From: Cardinium endosymbiont cEper1 of Encarsia pergandiella
GTDB taxonomy: Bacteria > Bacteroidota > Bacteroidia > Cytophagales > Amoebophilaceae
DNA: 64,000 nucleotides
NCBI RefSeq assembly: GCF_000304455.1
Contig: NC_018605.1
Coordinates: 248,035 to 312,034, forward strand
Reading direction: 5' to 3'
The notes beneath the pieces are model-generated. The model did not search any database. It was given only the letters and a program-made list of their open reading frames with translations, and was not told where the DNA came from. The translations under genes and the position numbers were made by a program. Of the stretch, positions 9,200-17,914 are shown in pieces (within the stretch, counting starts at the first letter, position 1; each line of letters opens with the position of its first letter).

Positions 9200-10195
9200 C
9201 TACTTTTTTGATGGTGCAAGTTTTTTAAACCTGGCATAACAAGCTAAGAATTTTTTATTTTCAAAAGCAGGTGTACCGGAAAGGTTAATATTTCCTTTTG
9301 GAAAAGAACGGGTAATACCGGCTCTACCAACTGCTGTAACATGATCACCCAACTGGAGGTGGCCCGCTACACCTGTTTGACCACCCAACTTACTATAATC
9401 CCCTACCCTAGTAGATCCAGCAATCCCCACTTGTGCCGCAATACCCGTATGTTTCCCTATGTGAACATTATGGGCAATTTGCACCAAGTTATCTACCTTA
9501 GTGCCTTTTCCTACTATGGTACGCCCTACGGTAGCTGCATCTATAGTAGTATGGGCACCAACTTCTACATCATCCTCCAATAAAACATGGCCAACTGAGG
9601 GAATACGTTTGGCACTGCCATCTGCATGGGTTATAAAACCAAAACCAGGGCTGCCAATGACTGCGCCCGCATGGATGGTACATCGACTACCTATTACGGT
9701 ATAAGGGGCTATTTTGGCACCACTATAGAGTATGGTATCATCGCCAATGGTTACATAATCTCCTACATACACATGTGGATAAATTTTTACCTTTGTGCCT
9801 ATCACTACATGGTGACCAATATAGGAAAAAGCGCCTCTGTAAACATTTTCCCCTACTGTAACCTGCCTCCCTATATAAGAAGGAAATTCTATGCCCCATT
9901 TCGGAACCATTTTTTCTTGGTATACTTCCTCTATAAGGGCACAAAAACAGCGGTAAGGATCCTCCACCTTTATCAAAGTAGCGGCTACGGGTACAACTGG
10001 CTTGAAATTTTGGGGAACCAAAACAGCTGTGGCTTTGGTTTGATAAAAAGCAGTAGTGTATTGCGGACTTGAAAAAAAACTAAGCCCTCCTGGGCTTCCT
10101 TCCGCCAATGTACAGAGATGGGTGAGGACCGCATCGACACCACCCATCTGCTTCGCACCAAATCGCTTTACCAATTCTGGTATGGTCCATTGCAT
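9200..10195 (-). CDS. lpxD: UDP-3-O-acylglucosamine N-acyltransferase LpxD
   Basis: Adds the second acyl chain in lipid A synthesis, directly after LpxC. It has 331 residues, a normal length. The N-terminal ~100 residues form the uridine-binding domain (LAEGSPGGLSFFSSPQY). Hexapeptide repeats follow, with the catalytic histidine in VQIAHNVHIGKHTGIAAQ. The C-terminal helix is short. It is the first lpx gene, 110 bases downstream of thrS on the same strand. Confidence 0.93.
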   Translation of the reverse strand: MQWTIPELVKRFGAKQMGGVDAVLTHLCTLAEGSPGGLSFFSSPQYTTAFYQTKATAVLVPQNFKPVVPVAATLIKVEDPYRCFCALIEEVYQEKMVPKWGIEFPSYIGRQVTVGENVYRGAFSYIGHHVVIGTKVKIYPHVYVGDYVTIGDDTILYSGAKIAPYTVIGSRCTIHAGAVIGSPGFGFITHADGSAKRIPSVGHVLLEDDVEVGAHTTIDAATVGRTIVGKGTKVDNLVQIAHNVHIGKHTGIAAQVGIAGSTRVGDYSKLGGQTGVAGHLQLGDHVTAVGRAGITRSFPKGNINLSGTPAFENKKFLACYARFKKLAPSKK

Positions 10196-10305
10196 GGTTT
10201 TACATTTTTATGGTATAAAAATTGCTAATAACTAAATAGGGCTAAAACATTTATAATGGCTAGCACTGATGTGCACAACCATTATTAAAATGGTACAGCC
10301 GGTGG

Positions 10306-12228
10306 CTAGCTTATACTACAACTGGCTATTGTAGCCAATTCTGCACGAATCTGCTGAATAAAATCATTTAGAGCCATACTAATTTGGTTGTTTTGTTTTC
10401 GAATGGCAACGGTTTCATCTGCCATTTCTTTTTCGCCAACGACTAATATATAAGGAACTTTGCGTAAAGTAGCTTCACGAACTTTTTTGCCAATGGTTTC
10501 ACTTCGGATATCTAAGACAGTACGTATCTCATTTTCCAATAGTTTCTGGTGGACCACTGTAGCATAACTGGCATATTTATCGGAAAGGGATAAAACTACT
10601 ACTTGTTCTGGCGCTAGCCAGAGTGGAAATTTGCCCGCTGTATGCTCTATTAAAATGGCTATAAAGCGCTCCAATGAACCAAACGGAGCACGATGGATCA
10701 TAACAGGCCGATGCTTTTGGCTATCGGCCCCCATATAGGTTAGATCAAAGCGAATAGGAAGCTGGTAATCCAACTGCACCGTACCCAATTGCCAACTACG
10801 CCCCAAGGCATCTTTTACCATAAAATCAACTTTTGGTCCATAAAAAGCAGCTTCCCCTAGGGCAACGGTAGTTTGCAAACCCTTCTCTTGGGCAATGGCT
10901 TGAATTGCTGCTTCTGCCAGATCCCAATCTTGCGGATCCCCCATATAGGTATGGCTATTGGGATCTCTAAAAGAGAGTTGTGCAGTATAGTCCTTAAAAC
11001 CAAATAGACCAAATACATAGCGTACTAAATCAATTACTTTGGCAAACTCTTCTGGTACTTGGTCTGAACGGCAGAAAATATGGGCATCGTCTTGGGTAAA
11101 ACAGCGGGTTCGGGTCAATCCATGCAAGGCACCATGTAATTCATAACGATAGACCGTCCCAAATTCTGCCAAACGTATGGGTAACTCTTTATACGAACGG
11201 GGGGCACTGGTATAAATCTCACAATGATGGGGACAGTTCATAGGCTTTAGAAGGTATTCTTCCTCAGCGGTACGAATGGGTTGAAAGCAATCGGTTTGAT
11301 ATTTTTCATAATGGCCAGAGGTTATATAAAGTGCCTTATGGCCAATATGAGGGGTAACAACTGGCTGGTATCCCCGTTTGATTTGCTCTTTTTTAAGAAA
11401 CTGGACCAATGTATCACACAATAGTGCCCCCTTAGGCAACCAAAGGGGTAGACCCAGTCCTACCTTTTCAGAAAAGGTAAAGAGGCCAAGTGCTTTTCCA
11501 ATTTTTACATGGCTTCTTTTTTGGGCTTCTTCTCGTCTATGTAAAAAATCAGCTAGTTCTTTTTTAGTTGGGAAGGTGATGCCATAGATACGGGTGAGCT
11601 GTTTATTTTTTGTATCCCCCCGCCAATAAGCGGCTGAAACATTTAAAATTTTAACTGCTTTTATCCATCCAGTATGGGGCAAATGGGCCCCCTTACATAA
11701 ATCAGCAAAATCACCTTGCTGATAAAAGGTAATGGTACCTTCTTCGAGTCCTTCTAATAGCTCTAATTTATAAGGATCTTTTTTTTTAGTAAAAAAGGCA
11801 ATGGCTTCTTGTTTGGAAACGACTCGACGGACAAATGGATCCTTGCGCTGGGCCAGTCTCATCATCTCTCTTTCTATGGCTGCTAGATCTAAGCTATTTG
11901 TAGGATAAGGTCCTAAATCGACATCATAATAGAATCCTTCTGCAATAGGAGGACCTATGCCAAAAGTAACACCTGGATAACATATGGACAATGCTGCAGC
12001 CAAAAGGTGGGCAGAAGAGTGCCAAAAGAGCTGCTTGCCTGCTTCATCTTCCCATCTAAGAAAATGGAGGGTAGCATCTACCTCAATAGGGCGCGTAAGG
12101 TCATAAACGAGGCCATTTACCTGAACCGCTAAGAGATCAAGGGTTGCGCCAAATTGTTGGGCAATGGCTAAGCCAGTAATCCCTTTGGGAAATGACTTTG
12201 TTTGACCATCCATTAAAATATGAATCAT
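10306..12228 (-). CDS. thrS: Threonyl-tRNA synthetase
   Basis: Class II synthetase, 640 residues, full length. Domain order is TGS (~1-60), the editing domain with its zinc-site-like HSSAHLLAAAL (HxxxH), the catalytic core and the anticodon-binding domain (~540-640). The core shows the zinc/threonine-site cysteine in LKPMNCPHHCEIY, motif 2 in GTVYRYELHGALHGLTRTRCF and motif 3 in HRAPFGSLERF. It reads toward the lpx genes and may share transcripts with them. No leader T-box is expected in this phylum and I see none in the 500 bases upstream. Confidence 0.95.
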   Translation of the reverse strand: MIHILMDGQTKSFPKGITGLAIAQQFGATLDLLAVQVNGLVYDLTRPIEVDATLHFLRWEDEAGKQLFWHSSAHLLAAALSICYPGVTFGIGPPIAEGFYYDVDLGPYPTNSLDLAAIEREMMRLAQRKDPFVRRVVSKQEAIAFFTKKKDPYKLELLEGLEEGTITFYQQGDFADLCKGAHLPHTGWIKAVKILNVSAAYWRGDTKNKQLTRIYGITFPTKKELADFLHRREEAQKRSHVKIGKALGLFTFSEKVGLGLPLWLPKGALLCDTLVQFLKKEQIKRGYQPVVTPHIGHKALYITSGHYEKYQTDCFQPIRTAEEEYLLKPMNCPHHCEIYTSAPRSYKELPIRLAEFGTVYRYELHGALHGLTRTRCFTQDDAHIFCRSDQVPEEFAKVIDLVRYVFGLFGFKDYTAQLSFRDPNSHTYMGDPQDWDLAEAAIQAIAQEKGLQTTVALGEAAFYGPKVDFMVKDALGRSWQLGTVQLDYQLPIRFDLTYMGADSQKHRPVMIHRAPFGSLERFIAILIEHTAGKFPLWLAPEQVVVLSLSDKYASYATVVHQKLLENEIRTVLDIRSETIGKKVREATLRKVPYILVVGEKEMADETVAIRKQNNQISMALNDFIQQIRAELATIASCSIS

Positions 12229-12740
12229 TTTATTCTATTAGCTGGTAATATACAATGGACTATGCGATGGCTATAAAAGTTGCACTGCAAAAGGTAAACA
12301 TAAGCAATGCGCTACTGCTTTTTTTGTTTGATAAAGTAATAGGCCACAATCATACGCTAGGTAAAAAATTACTAAAAGAAAAGCAACTTTAGAGCTGGAA
12401 AAATAGAAGGTATACCTGTGGTAGCCTTCACTAAAGGGTTTGGTACGCTATCTCCAACCGGTGCTTTTTGACCGCAATCTTTTGCAAGCGCCTCTTTTAT
12501 GCTGGTTGAAATATAATAGTACAAATGACTGAACCAATGCATTTTGTTTGATTAAAAAGGGTTGTACTCAGTATAGCTACACTACTGCATAAACCAAAGA
12601 GGTCAATACAAACAGAACCACTATAATAAAATAGGGAACATTATGTTCCCTATTCCTGTATAGGCCTTTAAAAGGGTTCCTTAAGATAGGAAGCCTATCG
12701 TTAACGCCTTGGCGTGGCCTAAATAGATGGTTAGGTAGGG
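12229..12740. other. Largely non-coding stretch between thrS and the ankyrin-like ORF
   Basis: I see no confident gene. One minus-strand reading of 56 codons (12372-12542, ATG start) is open but resembles nothing I know and has low-complexity ends. The stretch also holds the near-perfect palindrome at 12630-12654 and a looser inverted repeat around 12659-12698 (ATAGGC...GCCTAT). The region may be the remains of deleted genes, as is common in shrinking genomes. Confidence 0.5.
12630..12654. repeat. 25-bp palindrome, possible terminator
   Basis: AATAGGGAACAT and its exact reverse complement flank a single T. It lies 86 bases downstream of the ankyrin-like ORF stop on the minus strand. There is no uridine run of canonical length on either side, so a terminator role is only possible. 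A protein-binding palindrome is the alternative. Confidence 0.55.
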
Positions 12741-12941
12741 CTAGCTGCTACTCAATAATTTCATTATCTCAATGTTATAGGCAGCAGATGCATAAGAGAA
12801 AGCAGAATTTCCGGATCTATCCATTATTTCCTTCTTTGCCTTTTTAGCTATCAACTCCCTAGCAGACTCTATATTATTGTGTATTACTGCTTCCTTTTTT
12901 GTTGACTGGCAACTATAATGGTAAGAAAAAATAAATACCAT
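12741..12941 (-). CDS. Small ankyrin-repeat-like protein, possibly a gene remnant
   Basis: 66 residues. A short hydrophobic N-terminus (MVFIFSYHYSC) ends in a cysteine, like a shortened exported or lipoprotein leader, though the lipobox is poor. Residues ~20-66 read as one and a half ankyrin repeats (AVIHNNIESARELI, then DRSGNSAFSYASAAYNIEIMKLL). A stop lies four codons upstream in frame. The protein ends abruptly after the second repeat, so it may be the stump of a longer exported ankyrin protein. Ankyrin proteins are abundant in Amoebophilaceae and often suspected of host interaction. No partner is evident here. Confidence 0.5.
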   Translation of the reverse strand: MVFIFSYHYSCQSTKKEAVIHNNIESARELIAKKAKKEIMDRSGNSAFSYASAAYNIEIMKLLSSS

Positions 12942-12970
12942 TCCAAATGGAAGGGACTAGAAAATAGATA

Positions 12971-15457
12971 TTAAGTATAATACACACGTTTTACCCTTTG
13001 GCTTATTTGGGTGAGTAATTCATAAGAAATAGTACCCAACCGTTCGGCTAGCCTATCTATTGGATGTTCCGCACTAAAAATAATCACTTCATCACCACGT
13101 TTTAACGCTAGACCTGTGACGTCTACCATCGCCATATCCATGCATACATTACCTATAATAGGACATTCATGTCCTTGAATAACCACAGTGGCTTTGCCGC
13201 ACCCAAATGATCTGCTTAAACCATCTGCATAACCTATAGGTATGATGGCAATCGTCATCGCTTGTGTAGCGATGACTTTGCGATCATAGCCTATGCTATC
13301 GCCTTTTTGAATAGACTTGACCTGTGAAATGGTGGTTTTAAGCTTGCTGGCTGGTAATAGATGGGGCTGTATGGTTTGATCAACCCCTACACCATGTAAG
13401 CCAATGCCTAGTCGTACCATATCAAATTGAAATTGTGGAAAACGTACGATACCATTGGTGTTTAAAAGATGTTTCAAAGGCTTTATAGCCAGATGTTCTT
13501 CTATATATTGCGCCATTTTTATAAATCTTTCTGCCTGCACGAGGGTATATGCATCGTGCAGGTCTGCTTGTGAAGCAGCTAAATGGCTAAAAATACTTAC
13601 TACATGTAGACTGGGGATTTGTTTCAACTGCTCTATGAGCTGGTCTAGCTCTGTTGCTGCTATACCCAAACGGTGCATGCCTGTTTCTAATTTAAGGTGA
13701 ATGGGTATGGATTGGACCGATCTTTCTGCCATAAAACAAGCCAATGCATCTAATAATGGCAAGCTGTATATTTCTGGTTCTAAATGATGATCTAAGATGG
13801 CATCAAAATGATCATCGGTTGGATTCATCACCATAATCGGCAAAGTGATGCCTTTTTGGCGCAAACAGATGCCCTCGTCCATATAGGCGACCCCTAGGTA
13901 CTCCACACCATGGCGCTGTAGTACAGCAGCTAGTTCAAAGTTGCTGCTACCACTGCCGTAGCAGGAAGCTTTTACCATAGCCATAATTTTAGTGCCTACG
14001 TTTAGTTGTCTTCTAAAGTAAGAAAGGTTATGTCTGATCGCATGCATATCGATCTCTAAAATGGTTCCATGGTTGTTTTGTTCTATTGTTTGCACCACCC
14101 GTTCTAATCGAAACGTACGTGCGCCCTTTGCTAAGATGGTTTCATCTTTAAAAGATGGCTTTTGTGCCAAATAATCTTCTATACCATTAAAAAATATCGT
14201 TTCTGGTATAGGAAAAAGCGTTTTATACTGGGATATAATGGGGCCAATACCGATCAGCCGATGGATGGTATGTTGGGCCAATAAGGCAGCTAGTTCCTGA
14301 TATAGTTGGTCATCAGGTGTAGCAGATTGTAGTATATCAGTTAAAATAGCGGTTCGTTTCATTGGCTGTTGTTGTTGCATAAAATCTAATGCAATGCTTA
14401 GGCTGACCATATCATTGGTGTAGGTATCATCTATGATCTGGCATCGATGGATGCCCGCTTTAAGGGTCATACGCATCGGTATGGAGGTAAGCTGGAGCAG
14501 TGAACGTTGCAGTGGTCCGGGATCAAATCCATTATCTAATAAGTAGACCAGACAATGGGTTATATTCTCTATGGAAGCCTTATCCCGAAAAGGAATTACA
14601 AAAGTGTTGCTTTGGGTGGTTGTAGTAATGTATAGGGTGGTTTGGTTGCTTAGCCGTTTGTAACGAACCTTATAATCGGCTTTTTGGTTATGAAAAGACC
14701 AATTTACTAATATTTTTGTCTTACCATATAGCTGCACCATGGCTAGATGAATCAGCCGATGGTCTTTACAATAATAAATAGTTGTACAGCTGGCAAACAA
14801 TTTTATTTTCTCTTCAACTTTTTGCATGATGTTTTGAAACCCTTGGCTGTGCGCAGGGCCAATGTTGGTAAAAAGCCCATGCGTCGGTTGAATTAGTGGG
14901 GCTAATTTAGCCATTTCACCTGTTTGCGCAATACCTGCTTCAAAGATACCATATGCATGGCTGGGTTGTAATAGGCTTATTGAAAGTGGTACGCCAACCT
15001 GAGAATTGTAACTCTGGGGGTTGCTAACCGTTTTATACTTCCTGGATAAAAATTCATGCATCCATTCTTTTACAATCGTTTTGCCATTGCTACCGGTAAT
15101 GCCCAATAGCGGTAACTGATATTTTGAGCGGTAAAAAATAATAAATTGGTGTAAAGCTTCTAAGGTATGGGTTACTTGTAGGATATTGACTCCATGGAGT
15201 TTTTCTATGATAGCACAATGGTATGGATGGGCGACAACAAACTGGCGTATGCCTTTTTCATAAGCTGCTGCTATATAATTGTGTCCATCGTGGTTAATGC
15301 CTACAATGGCAAAAAAAATAGGGAATGGGGTAGTGGGTTTATTTCTGCTATCTATGATTAATTCTGTTATGGGGAAATTAGCTGCTTTAACGATTACTTG
15401 GCCATTTGTAACCACTACTAAGTCACTGAAGTAAGCCAGCGTGTGATGAAGATGCAT
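12971..15457 (-). CDS. murF/alr: Fused MurF ligase and alanine racemase
   Basis: 828 residues, a fusion known from Bacteroidetes. Residues ~1-450 are MurF, which adds D-Ala-D-Ala to UDP-MurNAc-tripeptide. The ATP loop is GITGSNGKTIVKEW, followed by the Mur-type SYNSQVGVPLS and FTNIGPAH blocks. Residues ~455-828 are the PLP-dependent alanine racemase. The PLP lysine is in MAMVKASCYGSGS (most racemases read VKANAYGHG) and the catalytic tyrosine region is IGYDRKV. The pair makes and uses D-alanine for peptidoglycan. Both active sites look intact, so the cell probably retains at least part of the muropeptide pathway. Confidence 0.93.
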   Translation of the reverse strand: MHLHHTLAYFSDLVVVTNGQVIVKAANFPITELIIDSRNKPTTPFPIFFAIVGINHDGHNYIAAAYEKGIRQFVVAHPYHCAIIEKLHGVNILQVTHTLEALHQFIIFYRSKYQLPLLGITGSNGKTIVKEWMHEFLSRKYKTVSNPQSYNSQVGVPLSISLLQPSHAYGIFEAGIAQTGEMAKLAPLIQPTHGLFTNIGPAHSQGFQNIMQKVEEKIKLFASCTTIYYCKDHRLIHLAMVQLYGKTKILVNWSFHNQKADYKVRYKRLSNQTTLYITTTTQSNTFVIPFRDKASIENITHCLVYLLDNGFDPGPLQRSLLQLTSIPMRMTLKAGIHRCQIIDDTYTNDMVSLSIALDFMQQQQPMKRTAILTDILQSATPDDQLYQELAALLAQHTIHRLIGIGPIISQYKTLFPIPETIFFNGIEDYLAQKPSFKDETILAKGARTFRLERVVQTIEQNNHGTILEIDMHAIRHNLSYFRRQLNVGTKIMAMVKASCYGSGSSNFELAAVLQRHGVEYLGVAYMDEGICLRQKGITLPIMVMNPTDDHFDAILDHHLEPEIYSLPLLDALACFMAERSVQSIPIHLKLETGMHRLGIAATELDQLIEQLKQIPSLHVVSIFSHLAASQADLHDAYTLVQAERFIKMAQYIEEHLAIKPLKHLLNTNGIVRFPQFQFDMVRLGIGLHGVGVDQTIQPHLLPASKLKTTISQVKSIQKGDSIGYDRKVIATQAMTIAIIPIGYADGLSRSFGCGKATVVIQGHECPIIGNVCMDMAMVDVTGLALKRGDEVIIFSAEHPIDRLAERLGTISYELLTQISQRVKRVYYT

Positions 15458-15521
15458 GGTTGACTAAATGGAGTTGTATAGGCCAAATAACAGTAGCATG
15501 AGGGAAAAGGCTTGAAGGGAG

Positions 15522-15552
15522 CAAGGTGATCGGTTGGATATCGATCACCTTG
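15522..15552. terminator. Hairpin downstream of groEL
   Basis: CAAGGTGATCG and its exact reverse complement, 11-bp arms with a 9-base loop, lie 33 bases past the groEL stop on the minus strand. No strong uridine run follows. It could end or stabilise the groES-groEL transcript. Confidence 0.5.
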
Positions 15553-15584
15553 ATTGGACCAATAGATGGCTGTCAACCAATAGG

Positions 15585-17222
15585 TTACATCATGCCACCC
15601 ATTCCACCACCCATTTGAGGCATAGGAGCAGGCTTTTCATCTTCCGGATCATCTGCTACTACACAAGCCGTTGTCAGTAAAAGAGAAGCAATAGAAGCTG
15701 CATTCTCTAACGCTAATCTGGTTACTTTAGTTGGATCAATAATCCCTGCCTTATACAGATCTTCAAACACATCTGTACGCGCATTGTATCCAAAAGAATC
15801 GGTACCTTCTTTTACACGTTGGACCACTACAGATGGCTCACCGCCTGCATTGGCTACAATGGTGCGCAAAGGCGACTCTAGTGCAAGTCTCAAAATTTTG
15901 ATACCTGTTTGTTCATCTTCATTTTCTACAGCTAGGTTATCTAATGACCCAGAGGTTGCTGCACGCAACAATGCAACGCCACCACCTGGCACAATACCTT
16001 CTTGTACAGCAGCTCTTGTTGCATGCAATGCATCATCTACACGGTCTTTTTTTTCTTTCATTTCTACTTCTGTAGCTGCACCAATATACAAAATGGCTAC
16101 ACCACCAGATAACTTTGCCAAACGCTCTTGGAGTTTTTCTTTATCATAATCAGAAGTAGCATGTGCTATTTGTGCCTTAATTTGGGCGATCCTCGCTTCG
16201 ATATCTTTCTTATTTCCACCACCATGTACAATAACGGTACGATCTTTATCGATATTGATTTTTTCTGCAGTACCCAAATAGTCCAAAGTAACACTTTCCA
16301 GTTTGCAACCTTTTTCTTCTGCAATTAAATTACCGCCTGTAAGTACGGCAATATCTTCTAACATTGCCTTTCTTCTATCACCAAAACCAGGTGCCTTCAC
16401 AGCGGCTACACGTAACACACCTCGAATTTTATTTACAACAAGGGTAGCCAATGCTTCGCCATCTATATCTTCGGCAACGATTACCAACGGTCTTCCACTT
16501 TGAGAAACGGCTTCTAAAATAGGAAGCAGATCCTTCATAGTAGAAATTTTCTTATCACAAATCAGGATATAAGGATTGGAAAGCTCTACTTCCATCTTTT
16601 CTGTATTGGTTGCAAAATAAGGAGATAGATAGCCCCGATCAAATTCCATTCCTTCCACTACCTTTACTTCTGTTTCTGTACCCTTTGCTTCCTCAACTGT
16701 AATCACGCCATCTTTACCTACTTTTTCCATAGCATTTGCAATCATTTTACCGATCTTGGAGTCGCTATTAGCGGAAATAGTGGCTACTTGTTCTATTTCT
16801 TTAGAATCATTTATTTTTTTAGAGATTTCTTGTAGCTTCTTAACAACGGCTGTTACACCTTTGTCTATACCACGCTTGATGTCCATCGGATTAGCGCCTG
16901 CAGCCACATTTTTAATACCATGTGTAAAAATAGATTGAGCCAAAAGTGTGGCAGTAGTAGTACCATCTCCAGCGCTATCCGCTGTTTTAGAAGCTACTTC
17001 TTTCACCAGTTGTGCACCCATGTTTTCTACAGGATCTTTTAGACTAATTTCTTTTGCTACTGATACACCATCTTTGGTCACACTAGGAGCACCAAACTTT
17101 TTATCTAAAATAACATTCCTACCTTTTGGACCTAGGGTAACCTTCACTGCATTGGCCATGGTATCAATGCCTCTCTTTAGCTTCTCGCGTGCTTCTGCAT
17201 CAAAAATTATATTCTTTGCCAT
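15585..17222 (-). CDS. groL: Chaperonin GroEL
   Basis: 60-kDa chaperonin subunit, 545 residues, which folds proteins inside a double ring capped by GroES. The N-terminus ([19 protein letters not shown]), the ATP-site block [21 protein letters not shown] and the C-terminal glycine-methionine tail GGGMGGMM are all standard. It lies 55 bases downstream of groES on the same strand. High chaperonin output is common in endosymbionts, but nothing in the sequence proves it. I see no CIRCE operator upstream of the pair. Confidence 0.98.
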   Translation of the reverse strand: MAKNIIFDAEAREKLKRGIDTMANAVKVTLGPKGRNVILDKKFGAPSVTKDGVSVAKEISLKDPVENMGAQLVKEVASKTADSAGDGTTTATLLAQSIFTHGIKNVAAGANPMDIKRGIDKGVTAVVKKLQEISKKINDSKEIEQVATISANSDSKIGKMIANAMEKVGKDGVITVEEAKGTETEVKVVEGMEFDRGYLSPYFATNTEKMEVELSNPYILICDKKISTMKDLLPILEAVSQSGRPLVIVAEDIDGEALATLVVNKIRGVLRVAAVKAPGFGDRRKAMLEDIAVLTGGNLIAEEKGCKLESVTLDYLGTAEKINIDKDRTVIVHGGGNKKDIEARIAQIKAQIAHATSDYDKEKLQERLAKLSGGVAILYIGAATEVEMKEKKDRVDDALHATRAAVQEGIVPGGGVALLRAATSGSLDNLAVENEDEQTGIKILRLALESPLRTIVANAGGEPSVVVQRVKEGTDSFGYNARTDVFEDLYKAGIIDPTKVTRLALENAASIASLLLTTACVVADDPEDEKPAPMPQMGGGMGGMM

Positions 17223-17277
17223 TGTATATTAGTTTAATAAGGTTATAAGAATTTAATTGATTATGTATACTATCAAA

Positions 17278-17556
17278 TTAGGTAATAGCATAAATATCTG
17301 ATTCTTTCATAATGAGATAGGTTGCACCATCTATATCTAACTCTGTACCACTATATTTGCCATAAAGCACCTGATCCCCTACTTTAACCGTCATAGGTTC
17401 ATCTTTCTTACCTGGTCCTACTGCAATCACTTTTCCTTTTTGAGGTTTTTCTTTAGCGCTATCAGGAATAATAATTCCGCCAACTGTTTTTTCTTCAGCT
17501 GCTGCAGGTTGTACTAGAACCCTATCAGCTAATGGTCTTATATGAACTTTGCTCAT
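17278..17556 (-). CDS. groS: Co-chaperonin GroES
   Basis: 92-residue lid of the GroEL chamber. The start ([15 protein letters not shown]), the mobile loop ([15 protein letters not shown]) and the GKYSGTEL block are intact. It is the first gene of the groES-groEL operon. The 340 bases upstream separate it from the divergent E1 gene and should hold both promoters. I found no CIRCE repeat and no clean TTTG/TANNTTTG pair for this gene. Confidence 0.97.
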   Translation of the reverse strand: MSKVHIRPLADRVLVQPAAAEEKTVGGIIIPDSAKEKPQKGKVIAVGPGKKDEPMTVKVGDQVLYGKYSGTELDIDGATYLIMKESDIYAIT

Positions 17557-17914
17557 AACTTATATATTAATAATAATGGTTGATCGTATACATCTACATT
17601 AAGCTATGTGTACAACATGCGAACTTGCTTGCACACATTTTAATCTGACTTATACTAAAGCAGATTTCATGCCAAATGGCTTAAATAGATCAAATTATAA
17701 AGTATAGATGAACAGATGCTGACAATTAGTCAGTGTTTAGCCAGCATGTAATGATAGCCATATTCATTCAACGATGTTATAAAGACGTTTCAGGCTACAC
17801 AGTGATTATATAATTCATAACGATAAGTAATGATTTTGGATAAAAAGCATCTAAATTTACAATGGTATATTTTTAATTTAGAATCTAGTAAGTGGTTTGC
17901 ACTACAAAAAGCAT
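17557..17914. promoter_or_regulatory. Divergent intergenic region groES / E1
   Basis: About 340 bases between two divergent genes, so at least two promoters are expected. On the plus side a TTTG, 19 bases and TACAATGG lie at about 17834-17868, a partial match to the Bacteroidetes consensus TTTG-N19-TANNTTTG. On the minus side I see no convincing match. No coding potential is evident. Confidence 0.35.

Noticed and set aside
9626-10072. Plus-strand frame of 148 codons
   Set aside because: It is antisense to lpxD, whose hexapeptide repeats make long shadow frames; no protein-like features.
12372-12542. 56-codon minus-strand frame with ATG
   Set aside because: No recognisable domain, no ribosome site, and it lies in a spacer with signs of decay; noted only in the gap entry.
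17557-17896. CIRCE heat-shock operator before groES
   Set aside because: No TTAGCACTC-N9-GAGTGCTAA or close variant is present.
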